Positions 43,838-52,377 of a stretch of 64,000 nucleotides of DNA are shown piece after piece. The notes beneath the pieces are model-generated. The model was not told the DNA's origin. It did not search any database and saw nothing but the letters and a program-made list of their open reading frames with translations. The stretch is from CAYYYP01 sp964475985 (GTDB lineage: Bacteria > Bdellovibrionota > UBA1018 > CAYHWW01). Position 1 is the stretch's first letter; each line of letters opens with the position of its first letter. The stretch lies in the NCBI GenBank assembly GCA_964475985.1, contig CAYYYP010000003.1, positions 62,001-126,000 of the forward strand, read 5' to 3'. The translations under genes and the position numbers were made by a program.

Positions 43838-45254
43838 GGATCACCCCGAAGAAGGTTTTCAACAAAATGACGAGATCCAAAAGCAAGCTTTGGTTTTCGA
43901 TGTAATAAAGGTCGTACTCAAGGTTCGCGTGGATCGGGTCCCCGCGCACCGCGCTGATTTGCCATACGCCTGTGATGCCAGGTTTCACGGATAGCCGCTC
44001 CCTTTGCAGCGCATTGTATTGGTTCACGATGAATGGCATTTCGGGCCTTGGGCCCACCAGGCTCATATCGCCGCGCAAAACATTAAGCAGTTGCGGCAAC
44101 TCATCAAGGCTTGAGCGTCTTAGCCACCTTCCGACTTTTGTAATCCTTGGGTCCTGAACTGTACGAGGAGTTTCCGCATAAACTTCGGCATGCACCGTCA
44201 TGGTCCGGAATTTATAAAAAGAAAATTCCTTGCCCCGCAAACCTACCCGTTTTTGCTTAAAAATGATGGGACCTGGCGAATCCATTTTAATCAGGACGCC
44301 AAATAGCAAATAAAAGGGCGCCGCAAGGATGAGCAAAGTGAGCGCTACGACGAAATCCAGAATGCGTTTTAGAAAAAGATAACTCAAAGATGGATTGATT
44401 TTCCTGAGTTTCAATACGGGGATGCCGCCGATTTCAGAAACTACCAGTTTCTCAATCATCATATCGTACGCGTGGGGTACGAAGGAAAATTCCACCCCTA
44501 ATCTTTGGCATTCTTTCACCAAATCGCGCACGCGGTCGTGGGTGGCAGACGGAATCGCAATGATGACTTCTTCCACTTGGTTCGCCTTCACTAAGCCATG
44601 GAGATCTTCAAAGGTGCCTAAGACACGATTACCTTTTGCGGAAGGGTATTCTTTAAAACTTACGGATTCCCCGACTTTTTTTGCATCATCATCGATGAAG
44701 CCTACGGGCGCCATGCCTAGGGCCGGGGATTGGTAGATCCGTTTTATGATGTGCCGACCGACTTCACCGGCGCCGTAGATCAGGATTTTCCTCCGTGAAA
44801 TTCCCCGCAAATGAAAGAGGAGGTGGATCTGGTAAAAGATGGTGCGCTCAATCGTGACTAAAAGCAGTGACAAACCAAGGGATAACGTTACGGTCACCCG
44901 CGAGAAATTCAGGTTTCTCACGTAGAAGCTCAATCCAAACAGAAAGAAACTCGCCCAGAAAGTCCCTAAAAAAATCTTTCGCAACTCCGCCACATTGAGC
45001 AGGCTCATTTCGCGTTTATAAAGATCCATGGCCTTAAATGTGCCGATGAAAACCGCCCCGGCCGCCGTTGAGATCCAGAGGTATTCCCGGTAGTTTTGAG
45101 GGGACTTAAGCCCCAGGAATTTTGTGTAGATCAAAAATCCCAGCCAAAACGAAAAGAAGACCGTAAAAAAATCCACCACCACTTGGCCAACGGTGATGAG
45201 CGTATTGGAATAAGTTTTATAAAAATTTCTGTAAAAAGAAGTGACAAGCGTCAA
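43818..45254 (-). CDS. Polyprenyl-phosphate sugar-1-phosphate transferase (WbaP/WcaJ-type)
   Basis: The protein has about 478 residues if it starts at TTG 45254, which has AGGAG seven bases upstream. An in-frame ATG at 45302 without a good ribosome site would give 494 residues. The N-terminal half has about four membrane segments and a CoA-binding-like Rossmann region (LIYGAGEVGRHIIKR). The C-terminal bacterial sugar transferase domain has KRILDFVVAL, KMDSPGPIIFKQKRVG, FYKFRTM, RRSSLDELPQLLNVL, MSLVGPRPE and KPGITGVWQ. It would start glycan assembly by transferring a phosphosugar to undecaprenyl phosphate on the cytoplasmic face. With GT26 it forms a two-gene minus-strand operon. Confidence 0.88.
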   Translation of the reverse strand: MTLVTSFYRNFYKTYSNTLITVGQVVVDFFTVFFSFWLGFLIYTKFLGLKSPQNYREYLWISTAAGAVFIGTFKAMDLYKREMSLLNVAELRKIFLGTFWASFFLFGLSFYVRNLNFSRVTVTLSLGLSLLLVTIERTIFYQIHLLFHLRGISRRKILIYGAGEVGRHIIKRIYQSPALGMAPVGFIDDDAKKVGESVSFKEYPSAKGNRVLGTFEDLHGLVKANQVEEVIIAIPSATHDRVRDLVKECQRLGVEFSFVPHAYDMMIEKLVVSEIGGIPVLKLRKINPSLSYLFLKRILDFVVALTLLILAAPFYLLFGVLIKMDSPGPIIFKQKRVGLRGKEFSFYKFRTMTVHAEVYAETPRTVQDPRITKVGRWLRRSSLDELPQLLNVLRGDMSLVGPRPEMPFIVNQYNALQRERLSVKPGITGVWQISAVRGDPIHANLEYDLYYIENQSLLLDLVILLKTFFGVIRGIGAV

Positions 45255-45326
45255 CCACGATCTCCTACTACTTCCTCGGCAATCTCTTGCAGCCACATCC
45301 ATGACTTTCAGCTAGCATAAACGGCG

Positions 45327-47042
45327 ATGCTTCGAAAATCTTTCGAAAAAACCAGTTTGCTTGAGAACGGCCTCGAGTTTGCCATTGTTTTTTGGTTTTT
45401 CTGGGTGGCCTGGGTGCAAACGGTAGGTAGGCTTCCGCAAGGCTTAGGCGTACTTTCGATATGCATTTTTGATCTTGGGGTTGGACTCTATCTGTTTTTT
45501 TTAGCCCGGCGTATTTACTTGGCTAAATCTCAAGCCTCCGAGGCTGCATCGTTTCCTGAGCCCAATCGGAAACTGTTTTTTTTAAGCGTTTTGGCCGTAG
45601 CGGTGCTCTGCCTGTGCGTATTGTTACAAGTGCCTTTGGACTGGGATGGAATGGATTATCATCTGCCACCATTAGTTGAGGCGTTGCAGAAACAACGATG
45701 GGGCAGGAGCGAAAATCCTTACTTTGCAAATCGATTTTATCCTAAGAGTTCAGATCTTCTGCACCTCTGGTGGTTGCAGCATTTTGCCCAATGGTTCGGG
45801 TTAAGAAGTGCGGAGGTTATGGGGCTGTTGTTCTGGTTCGTAGGCCTTGCCGCGAGTTTACTTACGATTGGCAAAAACAAGTGGGTCTTCATTGCATGGG
45901 TAGCTTATCCGTTAGTTATGAGACAAGCCGGCACCGCCTACGCAGACTTGGCGGGCATGGCCACATTGCTTAGTTTTTTCTTTTTTGCCACCCATAAGAG
46001 ACCTTGGCTCGCGGCCTTAGCGTTGGGCTTACATTCCTCAATTAAGTTCAACAACCTCGCTTCGGGGATGACTGCGCTGGGCATTGCCGCGGGCTTGGCT
46101 TTGTTTACGAAAGAAAAGAAATTTGGCAGTCTAAAAACAATTGTTATTTACATATTGGGTTTTGGTTTGATGGGTGGGATACAGCCCCTGGAGAATTTTC
46201 TTAAAGAAGCAAAACCCTTTGGTCCCATGAAATGTATTGTACTTGGCCACGACTATTGCAACGGAACCCTGGACCCAGCGGATCTCGTAGTGTCACCGAC
46301 CATTGATATCCCGCGGGAGTGGCCCGTTCCGATGAGAATCCTCAAGGGCTGGGCGCCTTCCCAGGTGATCCCCGGAAGTGATCTTCCCACCGGGGGGGTT
46401 GGCCTCATCTGGTTAATCAGTATTCCACTAGGCCTGTTTCTCTTATTTAGATTCTTTAAAAAGCAGCTCTTACCGAAGGTGATCTTGGCGTTTTTATTTA
46501 TGGCGATTACGGATCTTGTGATCCCGGCCCTTTGGTATCAGAGATATCATATGGGCCTAGGGTGGGTATTTACCATGTTGACGGTTTTACCCATGATTTC
46601 TAACCTCTTTTTACCGTATCCGAAACTCGCCCGCTTTTATCCGCAACTAGTTTCCGTGATTTTTGCGGTCCAGATTTTATGGACCATACCTTCTCGCAAT
46701 TGGTTTTTAGGTGTGAATACCACCCAAGATTTCCAGACCATGACGCGAAATGTCTTAGAAAATTTAGAATCTATTCTGAAAAATGGGCACCCCAGACATT
46801 TTACCCATCCGGCCGATCAGCGCTCTTGGCAGCTGTACGCCCTGAAGGAAAAACGACTGGTAATTTGTGGTGCGGATTTGCGGCCCTCGTTACCGGCATA
46901 TGGAGCGTCTTTGACCAATACGGTGGAATGGTGTGGAAGCACCGCCGATTTAACCAACCCGCGTACCGTTCCTCCGAATGGCGAAAGCCCGGTAATCCGG
47001 GTTGGGCAGACCATCGTTTATGCATTTGATAAATATAAATAA
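45327..47042 (+). CDS. Multi-pass membrane protein, GT-C-like
   Basis: The 571-residue protein has roughly ten to twelve hydrophobic segments. Between the third and fourth lies VPLDWDGMDYHLPPLVEALQ, a loop with acidic residues that matches the catalytic-loop position of GT-C glycosyltransferases (WDxMxYHLP-type proteins). The last ~130 residues form a soluble tail (from about LGVNTTQDFQTM). It probably uses polyprenyl-linked sugars in the periplasm, but the exact reaction is unknown. It lies head to head with the initiating sugar transferase gene and marks the right end of the glycan locus. It shares no sequence motif with the membrane protein at 32061 beyond general layout. Confidence 0.72.
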   Translation: MLRKSFEKTSLLENGLEFAIVFWFFWVAWVQTVGRLPQGLGVLSICIFDLGVGLYLFFLARRIYLAKSQASEAASFPEPNRKLFFLSVLAVAVLCLCVLLQVPLDWDGMDYHLPPLVEALQKQRWGRSENPYFANRFYPKSSDLLHLWWLQHFAQWFGLRSAEVMGLLFWFVGLAASLLTIGKNKWVFIAWVAYPLVMRQAGTAYADLAGMATLLSFFFFATHKRPWLAALALGLHSSIKFNNLASGMTALGIAAGLALFTKEKKFGSLKTIVIYILGFGLMGGIQPLENFLKEAKPFGPMKCIVLGHDYCNGTLDPADLVVSPTIDIPREWPVPMRILKGWAPSQVIPGSDLPTGGVGLIWLISIPLGLFLLFRFFKKQLLPKVILAFLFMAITDLVIPALWYQRYHMGLGWVFTMLTVLPMISNLFLPYPKLARFYPQLVSVIFAVQILWTIPSRNWFLGVNTTQDFQTMTRNVLENLESILKNGHPRHFTHPADQRSWQLYALKEKRLVICGADLRPSLPAYGASLTNTVEWCGSTADLTNPRTVPPNGESPVIRVGQTIVYAFDKYK

Positions 47043-47108
47043 TATAAATTTATATTTTTGACCCATGAAGCATATACACTTATCAAATCCCTATGTTATA
47101 GGGGGGGC

Positions 47109-48191
47109 ATGCGTCTTACGGAACGTATTCAGCTCGTATTCTCATTCGTGGGGCTCTTGTTTGCCCTAGGGGGAAGCTCCGTACTTCATGCAGAAAACTT
47201 CCCACGACTGACGGTGGTCAATTTAAATATTTGGGCGGGCTTGCACGAAATGGATTTTGAGCGGTTAGATCTGCAGATTCAGGGAATGCGGCAATATAGC
47301 CCCGATATCATCACCCTTCAGGAAGCTTATGATGAGAGGGGAAAACGCATTTATCGCAATAGTTTGCCTGAATTTGATGCCGTTTCCTTTGATGGCCCCG
47401 CTCCATCGAACTTAACGCTTACGGGTATGAACGCGCTGGTAGATTCAATGGCCACAGTTCATCGTGCGACTGGGCTATTTCCATATATCAGTGGAACGCG
47501 TGAGATGTTCCGCGGTGACGGATACGGACTTAAAATTTTAGGGCGCCGAGGCCCAGAGAGTAGTCTTCAACAAGAGACCAAAATTTTACGGGAATACCAA
47601 ACTCGGGGTTCCGGTCGATTTTCCACGGCGGCGTTTGTGGATCGCCTTAAACCAAGGGCTTACCTTGCCGTCCAGTATCAGACGGAAAATGGCCCAATTC
47701 TCCTGGTAAACACTCACTGGAGCAATGGAGTTAAAAATCCTCGGCGTTTAGCGGTGGCGCAAGAGTTAGTGGCGGCAATCAAAGAGCTTCAACGACTACC
47801 CAGCGGAGAGTTGATGCCCGTAATTCTGACCCTCGATTCGAATGCCGATGATGCGGAGCCTGAGATGAGATACCTCACCCAACAGGCTCGTGACACTTTT
47901 CACGATAAAAATCCGGATCTCGCCAAGGCCCCGTTTGGCGGAAAAACTTGGTGCGGTGCCAATTGTCATACGCGAGGTAGATTGATCGAACCAGATCAAA
48001 GGGTGGATTATATTTTTACCTTCCCCGGCAGTCATCGGTATTTGCATACGCTGGAGTCAAGGTTGGCCTTCACAGATTCGCCGTTTGTCAGTGATCACTT
48101 TGGCGTGCTGTCGGTGCTTGAATTGCGTCCCCAGCCGGAGCCTTTGGGTTGTCCGGCCCTCTTTGGCGATGGCTCTGGAACTATAAAGTAA
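47109..48191 (+). CDS. Secreted endonuclease/exonuclease/phosphatase family protein
   Basis: From ATG 47109 the 360-residue protein begins with a signal peptide (basic MRLTERIQ, hydrophobic LVFSFVGLLFALGGSS, likely cleavage after VLHA); an ATG at 47058 would put an unlikely extension before it. The EEP fold is clear: VVNLNIWAG, TLQEAYD (catalytic Glu), VNTHWSNG, ILTLDSNADDAEP, RVDYIF and VSDHFGVL (catalytic His). Secreted members include DNases, sphingomyelinases and other phosphodiesterases. A run of seven Gs just before the ATG may serve as ribosome site. The first gene right of the glycan locus, it appears unrelated to it. Confidence 0.82.
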   Translation: MRLTERIQLVFSFVGLLFALGGSSVLHAENFPRLTVVNLNIWAGLHEMDFERLDLQIQGMRQYSPDIITLQEAYDERGKRIYRNSLPEFDAVSFDGPAPSNLTLTGMNALVDSMATVHRATGLFPYISGTREMFRGDGYGLKILGRRGPESSLQQETKILREYQTRGSGRFSTAAFVDRLKPRAYLAVQYQTENGPILLVNTHWSNGVKNPRRLAVAQELVAAIKELQRLPSGELMPVILTLDSNADDAEPEMRYLTQQARDTFHDKNPDLAKAPFGGKTWCGANCHTRGRLIEPDQRVDYIFTFPGSHRYLHTLESRLAFTDSPFVSDHFGVLSVLELRPQPEPLGCPALFGDGSGTIK

Positions 48192-48197
48192 TTCTAT

Positions 48198-49619
48198 TTA
48201 AAATGGCGTATTCACGCGAACGCCACCGTTTTTATTCATGAATGGCGCGAGTGGAGCCAGCCCCGCCTGAGGCGTCATATAAAAAGGCAATCCATTGCCA
48301 AGCGTAGGCGCGGCACTGATGTGCTTGAAGCTTTCATATTCCCGAGAAGCAAGCTCCATGAAAACCACGCTGCTGGCCACCGCCAGATTGTATTGGAATT
48401 TAAGCTGGGCTTGAATGGCGCGGTTGCCAATGAATCCTGAACAATCGCGCACCGTCAGATAGGAACCGTCCGGAAATACGGAAGTCACCGAATCGTCTTT
48501 TTCCGAAGTGGTGCCCCATCTCCACCGCGCCGAAATCTTCGCAATTTCCGTCATGCGCTGAGTGATGCCCTTGGGTTTAGTAACTTGAAGGGCCGGCAAG
48601 CTCGCAATGAGGCTAGCGATTAATGCCGGGTCGTAGAAAGTTTGACAGCGATTAAAATCTTCTAGGAAAGTGCCTCGTTCATAATCTGAGAGGGGGATCC
48701 CTTGACCTCCGTTGCAGATCAACTGGTCTAAATAAAGTTCCATTTCGGGGTGACAATAGGAAGCAATGCCTTGGGTGTGATGAGGCATGCCCATGTCTTG
48801 AATCATATGTAAGGCAAGGCCAAATACATCAAGGGCACGGGGCCTACCCATAACCTCCGCTCGCCAATAATATCTGGATAAAGTTCGTTCAGAAAGCGGG
48901 CCACTGATGAGTGGAAGCCTCTCACTCCAACTGTCTAAAAAAGTTTTTGCTGCGCGATCCGATGAGATTAACGTGCGATAGGACAGTTCCGAAGGTACGG
49001 AGGCGGGGGGAAATACCGCATTTGTGGGGTCGTTGTTTCCAAAAAAGAAGACATTCCAATCAGAATTCGTACCTCTGAATCCTAACTTGTACGGGGGTAA
49101 AGTAAATCCGTGGGAGGGATGTTCTACATTATGACCACCCAATGCCGGTGAGACGGCACCTACGATGCGGGCTGAAAAAGTTGCAAGGAGGCTGTCATTT
49201 CCGGTGCCACTGGTATGTCGGTAAGCGTAACCGTCGTTCTCCCAAAAGGTTCCTTGATCCACAACATTGAGGTGGTGAAAGAGAGTTGTAAAAATACTGA
49301 CGCCGGAATCGCTGGTACCACCGGCAACATTAGTATGCAGGGCACCCGTTATCCATAAATCCGGCCGAAAATCTGCATCCACGATGGCGCGGATCAGGAG
49401 CTGCTTGGTGAGGTGTTTCTCCGCCTCCGTGCCGCCTAGCCAAATTCCGGATGCGGGGGAAAGTCGTGAATAATTTTCTAAGTAATGAAATGCACTATGG
49501 GTGACTTGTGAATGCGTCAGACTATTGAAGGCAAACGCTGGAGAATAGGCCAAAAATAACAAAATCGCACTGAACTTTAAAGATGGTGCGGCAATCCATC
49601 GCCGCAGAATTCTCGTCAT
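48198..49619 (-). CDS. Exported protein, possible zinc phospholipase C/P1 nuclease-like
   Basis: The 473-residue protein starts at ATG 49619, where AGGCGG sits at a good distance; a GTG three codons earlier is less likely. A signal peptide is evident (RILRRWIAA, then SLKFSAILLFLAYSPAFA). The mature part has NSLTHSQVTHSAFHYL near its start, HNVEHPSHGF and LALHMIQDMGMPHHTQG, an arrangement of His and Asp reminiscent of the zinc sites of phospholipase C/S1-P1 nucleases (HxxxD...PHH). The match is by motif only, and length and N-terminal residue differ from the classical enzymes. It converges on the EEP gene with six bases between stops. Confidence 0.68.
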   Translation of the reverse strand: MTRILRRWIAAPSLKFSAILLFLAYSPAFAFNSLTHSQVTHSAFHYLENYSRLSPASGIWLGGTEAEKHLTKQLLIRAIVDADFRPDLWITGALHTNVAGGTSDSGVSIFTTLFHHLNVVDQGTFWENDGYAYRHTSGTGNDSLLATFSARIVGAVSPALGGHNVEHPSHGFTLPPYKLGFRGTNSDWNVFFFGNNDPTNAVFPPASVPSELSYRTLISSDRAAKTFLDSWSERLPLISGPLSERTLSRYYWRAEVMGRPRALDVFGLALHMIQDMGMPHHTQGIASYCHPEMELYLDQLICNGGQGIPLSDYERGTFLEDFNRCQTFYDPALIASLIASLPALQVTKPKGITQRMTEIAKISARWRWGTTSEKDDSVTSVFPDGSYLTVRDCSGFIGNRAIQAQLKFQYNLAVASSVVFMELASREYESFKHISAAPTLGNGLPFYMTPQAGLAPLAPFMNKNGGVRVNTPF

Positions 49620-49808
49620 GAGAAACACCGCCTGTCAAACCATTATGAGCTTGATGGGCCGCGTCGGAAAGTGGGAGCGGAAAGTAGCATGCAAAAATTG
49701 CCTACCTGAGTATCGCCAGAGGGGAGGCTAGCATTTGTTTGAAAAGGGACTTTTAAAACTGACCCATCAGATCAATAGTGGGGAAACTAATTTGATGCGG
49801 AGGGACCT

Positions 49809-50618
49809 GTGTTCACCGAAATTCTAAAGCACCGCTGGACTGAGGAAAATTCTCTTTTATGCGTAGGGCTCGATCCGGAAATTAAAAATTTCCCGGAGAA
49901 TATCCGGGCTATGAAGCATCCAATCTTTGAGTTCAACAAACGCATCATCGACGCCACCGCTGATTTGGTTTGTGCATTCAAGCCACAGATCGCCCATTAT
50001 GCAGCGCAAAACGCTGAGGATCAGCTGAAGATGACCATTGATTATATCCATGATGTTCACCCAGGCGTTCCGGTAATTTTAGATTCTAAACGTGGCGACA
50101 TCGGAAGTACGGCCCAAATGTATGCTCTTGAAGCCTTTGAGAGATACCGTGCAGATGCCGTGACCGTGAATCCTTACCTCGGTCATGACTCCCTGCTTCC
50201 TTTTCTAAAATACGTCGACAAGGGGGTGATTTTGCTTTGCCGCACTTCCAATCCAGGCGCCAAAGACCTTCAGGATCTACCGGTGGGCGAAGGAAAACTT
50301 TTTCACAAAGTAGCGGAGCTCGCCGCCAAGAAGTGGAATGCAAACCAAAACATTTTATTGGTAGTTGGCGCAACTTACCCCACGGAACTCAAGGAAGTAC
50401 GGAGCATTGTGGACGAAATGCCGCTTTTGCTGCCGGGCGTTGGCGCTCAAGGAGCGGATGTTTCAGCCGCGGTGAAAAGTGGAAAGGATTCCTGCGGTGG
50501 CGGTTTGATTATCAGTTCGACTCGGGCCATTATTTACTCTAGCAGTGGGCCGGATTTTGCTGACGCCGCACGAAAGGCTGCGGAGGCTTTAAAAACCGAA
50601 ATCAATAAAGCGCGTTAG
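49809..50618 (+). CDS. pyrF: Orotidine-5'-phosphate decarboxylase
   Basis: The 269-residue protein is a type 2 OMP decarboxylase. The catalytic DSKRGDIGSTAQMYA holds the Asp-Lys-Asp network, and the phosphate-binding segment is LLPGVGAQGADVSAA followed by ISSTRAIIYSS. It converts OMP to UMP, the last step of pyrimidine synthesis, and so indirectly feeds UDP- and CMP-sugar pools. The start is GTG 49809 with GGAGG eight bases upstream. It has its own upstream region of about 190 bases, shared with the divergent PLC-like gene; I saw no convincing promoter or attenuator in it. Confidence 0.93.
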   Translation: MFTEILKHRWTEENSLLCVGLDPEIKNFPENIRAMKHPIFEFNKRIIDATADLVCAFKPQIAHYAAQNAEDQLKMTIDYIHDVHPGVPVILDSKRGDIGSTAQMYALEAFERYRADAVTVNPYLGHDSLLPFLKYVDKGVILLCRTSNPGAKDLQDLPVGEGKLFHKVAELAAKKWNANQNILLVVGATYPTELKEVRSIVDEMPLLLPGVGAQGADVSAAVKSGKDSCGGGLIISSTRAIIYSSSGPDFADAARKAAEALKTEINKAR

Positions 50619-50650
50619 CTTTTATTTGTAAGAGGTACTTAAGCAAGAAA

Positions 50651-52309
50651 ATGAGATCCCTGATTCAGTCTCGTTGGAGAAACTCATCCATTGCCCATAA
50701 GTTGTATTTCGTAGTTGGAATCATGGCTGTCTTGATTTCTGTAGAACTTCTCACTTTGCGTTTTGCGGTTCGTCATTTATCGGCGGTTAGGGCTTTTGTG
50801 GAAGGCGAAGGCACTTGGTCTAAGGCCCAAAAAAATGCCGCCTTTAGCCTTCAGCGTTACGGCGCCACGCGACAAGAAGAAGATTACCAAGCGTTCTTAA
50901 ATTTTCTCACAATCCCAGAAGGGGACCATCAGGCCAGGGTAGAACTTCTGAAGCCCAATCCCGATTTGAACCTAGTGCGCCAGGGTTTTTTACGAGGCCA
51001 GATCCACCCCGATGATATTGGACCAATGATCGACCTTCTCCAGCGTTTTTACTGGATCAGTTACTTGAGCCGAGCCATTGCATTGTGGAGCAGGGGCGAT
51101 GAACTGATGAAGGAATTCAAGGAAGATGGCCAAACTTTTCACCGCCTGCTCAATGACAAAAACGCTGATCCAAAAGTTTTGCATGCCACGATGGCTCATC
51201 TTAGTAAGCTCAATGATGACCTTACCCAAATTGAGGCACAATTCTCCAATGCCCTTGGCGAAGGTTCACGTTGGCTTGAACGTATCGTCGTTTCGGTGCT
51301 CTTCTTTGCCGTGCTTTTGGTCGAAACCATAGGCCTTACGTTAACTTTTCTCACCAGCCGCATGATATCCCGCGGACTTTCACGTTTGAACATGGCGGCA
51401 GATAAGATTGGACACGGGAACTTTACTCATCGCTTAGAAGTTCAGTCGGTTGACGAAATCGGGATGCTCTCAGCTTCCGTCAACAAAATGGGAGATTTGC
51501 TGCAAAAGTCCTATGGGGATTTAGAGCGCAGGGTCGCGGAACGCACTGTGGAATTGTCAACCATGGCGGCGGAGAACGTCAAGCTTTACGAAGAAGCCAG
51601 GGCCGCCGTGATTGTGCGTGAGGATTTTTTGTCCATTGCATCCCACGAACTGAAAACACCGCTCACTTCACAATGCTTGCAACTTGAATTGTTGTTGATG
51701 CAAATTAGGTCGGCTCCGGAGACGCCTCATCTCCTAAAGATCAAAGATCTCACCCTACGGGCCCTCAGTTCGGCAAAACGGCAAGCTGTGCTGGTGGATA
51801 AATTGATGGATGTCACCCGACTGCGTGCGGGAAAATTTGAAACTTCATTTGAGCTCTGCGATTTAACGGCCATCATCCGGGATGTGATTACGATGATCAA
51901 CCCTTCCGCTTCTCGTAGCGGCAACATTGAGTTTCGGTCCGAAGGGCCGATTTATCTGGAAATGGACCCCACTCGGATAGGCCAGGTCATCACGAATTTG
52001 ATTTCGAATGCAAAGAAGTATGGCAACGGACAGCTAGTTTTTGTAGAGGCAAAGGCGAATTCCTCCGAGGCTACCGTGGTAGTGAAGGATTCGGGGCGGG
52101 GTATTGCGCCATCGGAGCAAGAAAAAATCTTTGGCCGATTTGAACGTATACTCGGCGATAAAAATATTTCTGGTTTAGGTTTAGGGCTCTATATCACCCG
52201 ACAGATCATTGAGGCCCACGGTGGTACCATTTCTTTAGAAAGCGAGGAAGGCAAGGGCTCTACTTTCTCCATCGTTCTGCCGCTGCAGCGCCGCGGAACT
52301 TCGTCCTGA
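50651..52309 (+). CDS. Sensor histidine kinase with HAMP domain
   Basis: The 552-residue membrane kinase has a first membrane segment at about residues 18-38, a ~170-residue periplasmic sensor region, a second membrane segment around 212-234, a HAMP domain (SRGLSRLNMAADKIG, SVDEIGMLSASVNKMG), a coiled coil and the HisKA box SIASHELKTPLTS with phosphorylatable His332. The ATPase domain shows NLISNAKKYG, VKDSGRGIAPSEQEKIF and GLGLGLYITRQIIEAHGG. The sensed signal is unknown. No response regulator gene is adjacent, so it is an orphan here. It follows pyrF by 32 bases and may share its transcript. A strong hairpin lies just past its stop. Confidence 0.92.
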   Translation: MRSLIQSRWRNSSIAHKLYFVVGIMAVLISVELLTLRFAVRHLSAVRAFVEGEGTWSKAQKNAAFSLQRYGATRQEEDYQAFLNFLTIPEGDHQARVELLKPNPDLNLVRQGFLRGQIHPDDIGPMIDLLQRFYWISYLSRAIALWSRGDELMKEFKEDGQTFHRLLNDKNADPKVLHATMAHLSKLNDDLTQIEAQFSNALGEGSRWLERIVVSVLFFAVLLVETIGLTLTFLTSRMISRGLSRLNMAADKIGHGNFTHRLEVQSVDEIGMLSASVNKMGDLLQKSYGDLERRVAERTVELSTMAAENVKLYEEARAAVIVREDFLSIASHELKTPLTSQCLQLELLLMQIRSAPETPHLLKIKDLTLRALSSAKRQAVLVDKLMDVTRLRAGKFETSFELCDLTAIIRDVITMINPSASRSGNIEFRSEGPIYLEMDPTRIGQVITNLISNAKKYGNGQLVFVEAKANSSEATVVVKDSGRGIAPSEQEKIFGRFERILGDKNISGLGLGLYITRQIIEAHGGTISLESEEGKGSTFSIVLPLQRRGTSS

Positions 52310-52317
52310 AATAGAAA

Positions 52318-52345
52318 GAGCCGTCATTTTTGCAAATGACGGCTC
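52318..52345 (-). terminator. Strong hairpin terminator between the kinase gene and gltA
   Basis: A perfect 12-base inverted repeat (GAGCCGTCATTT at 52318-52329, AAATGACGGCTC at 52334-52345) with the loop TTGC lies between the convergent genes. On the minus strand it is followed by TTTCTATTTC, so it fits a rho-independent terminator of gltA. On the plus strand no U tract follows, but the hairpin may still help end the kinase transcript. Confidence 0.85.
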
Positions 52346-52377
52346 CCGCTAGATTTCAGCTTTTATGAGTTACTAGT

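Noticed and set aside
49620..49808. RNA gene or small ORF in the largest intergenic gap
   Set aside because: No tRNA-like fold, hairpin with U tract or supported small coding frame could be seen in these 189 bases.
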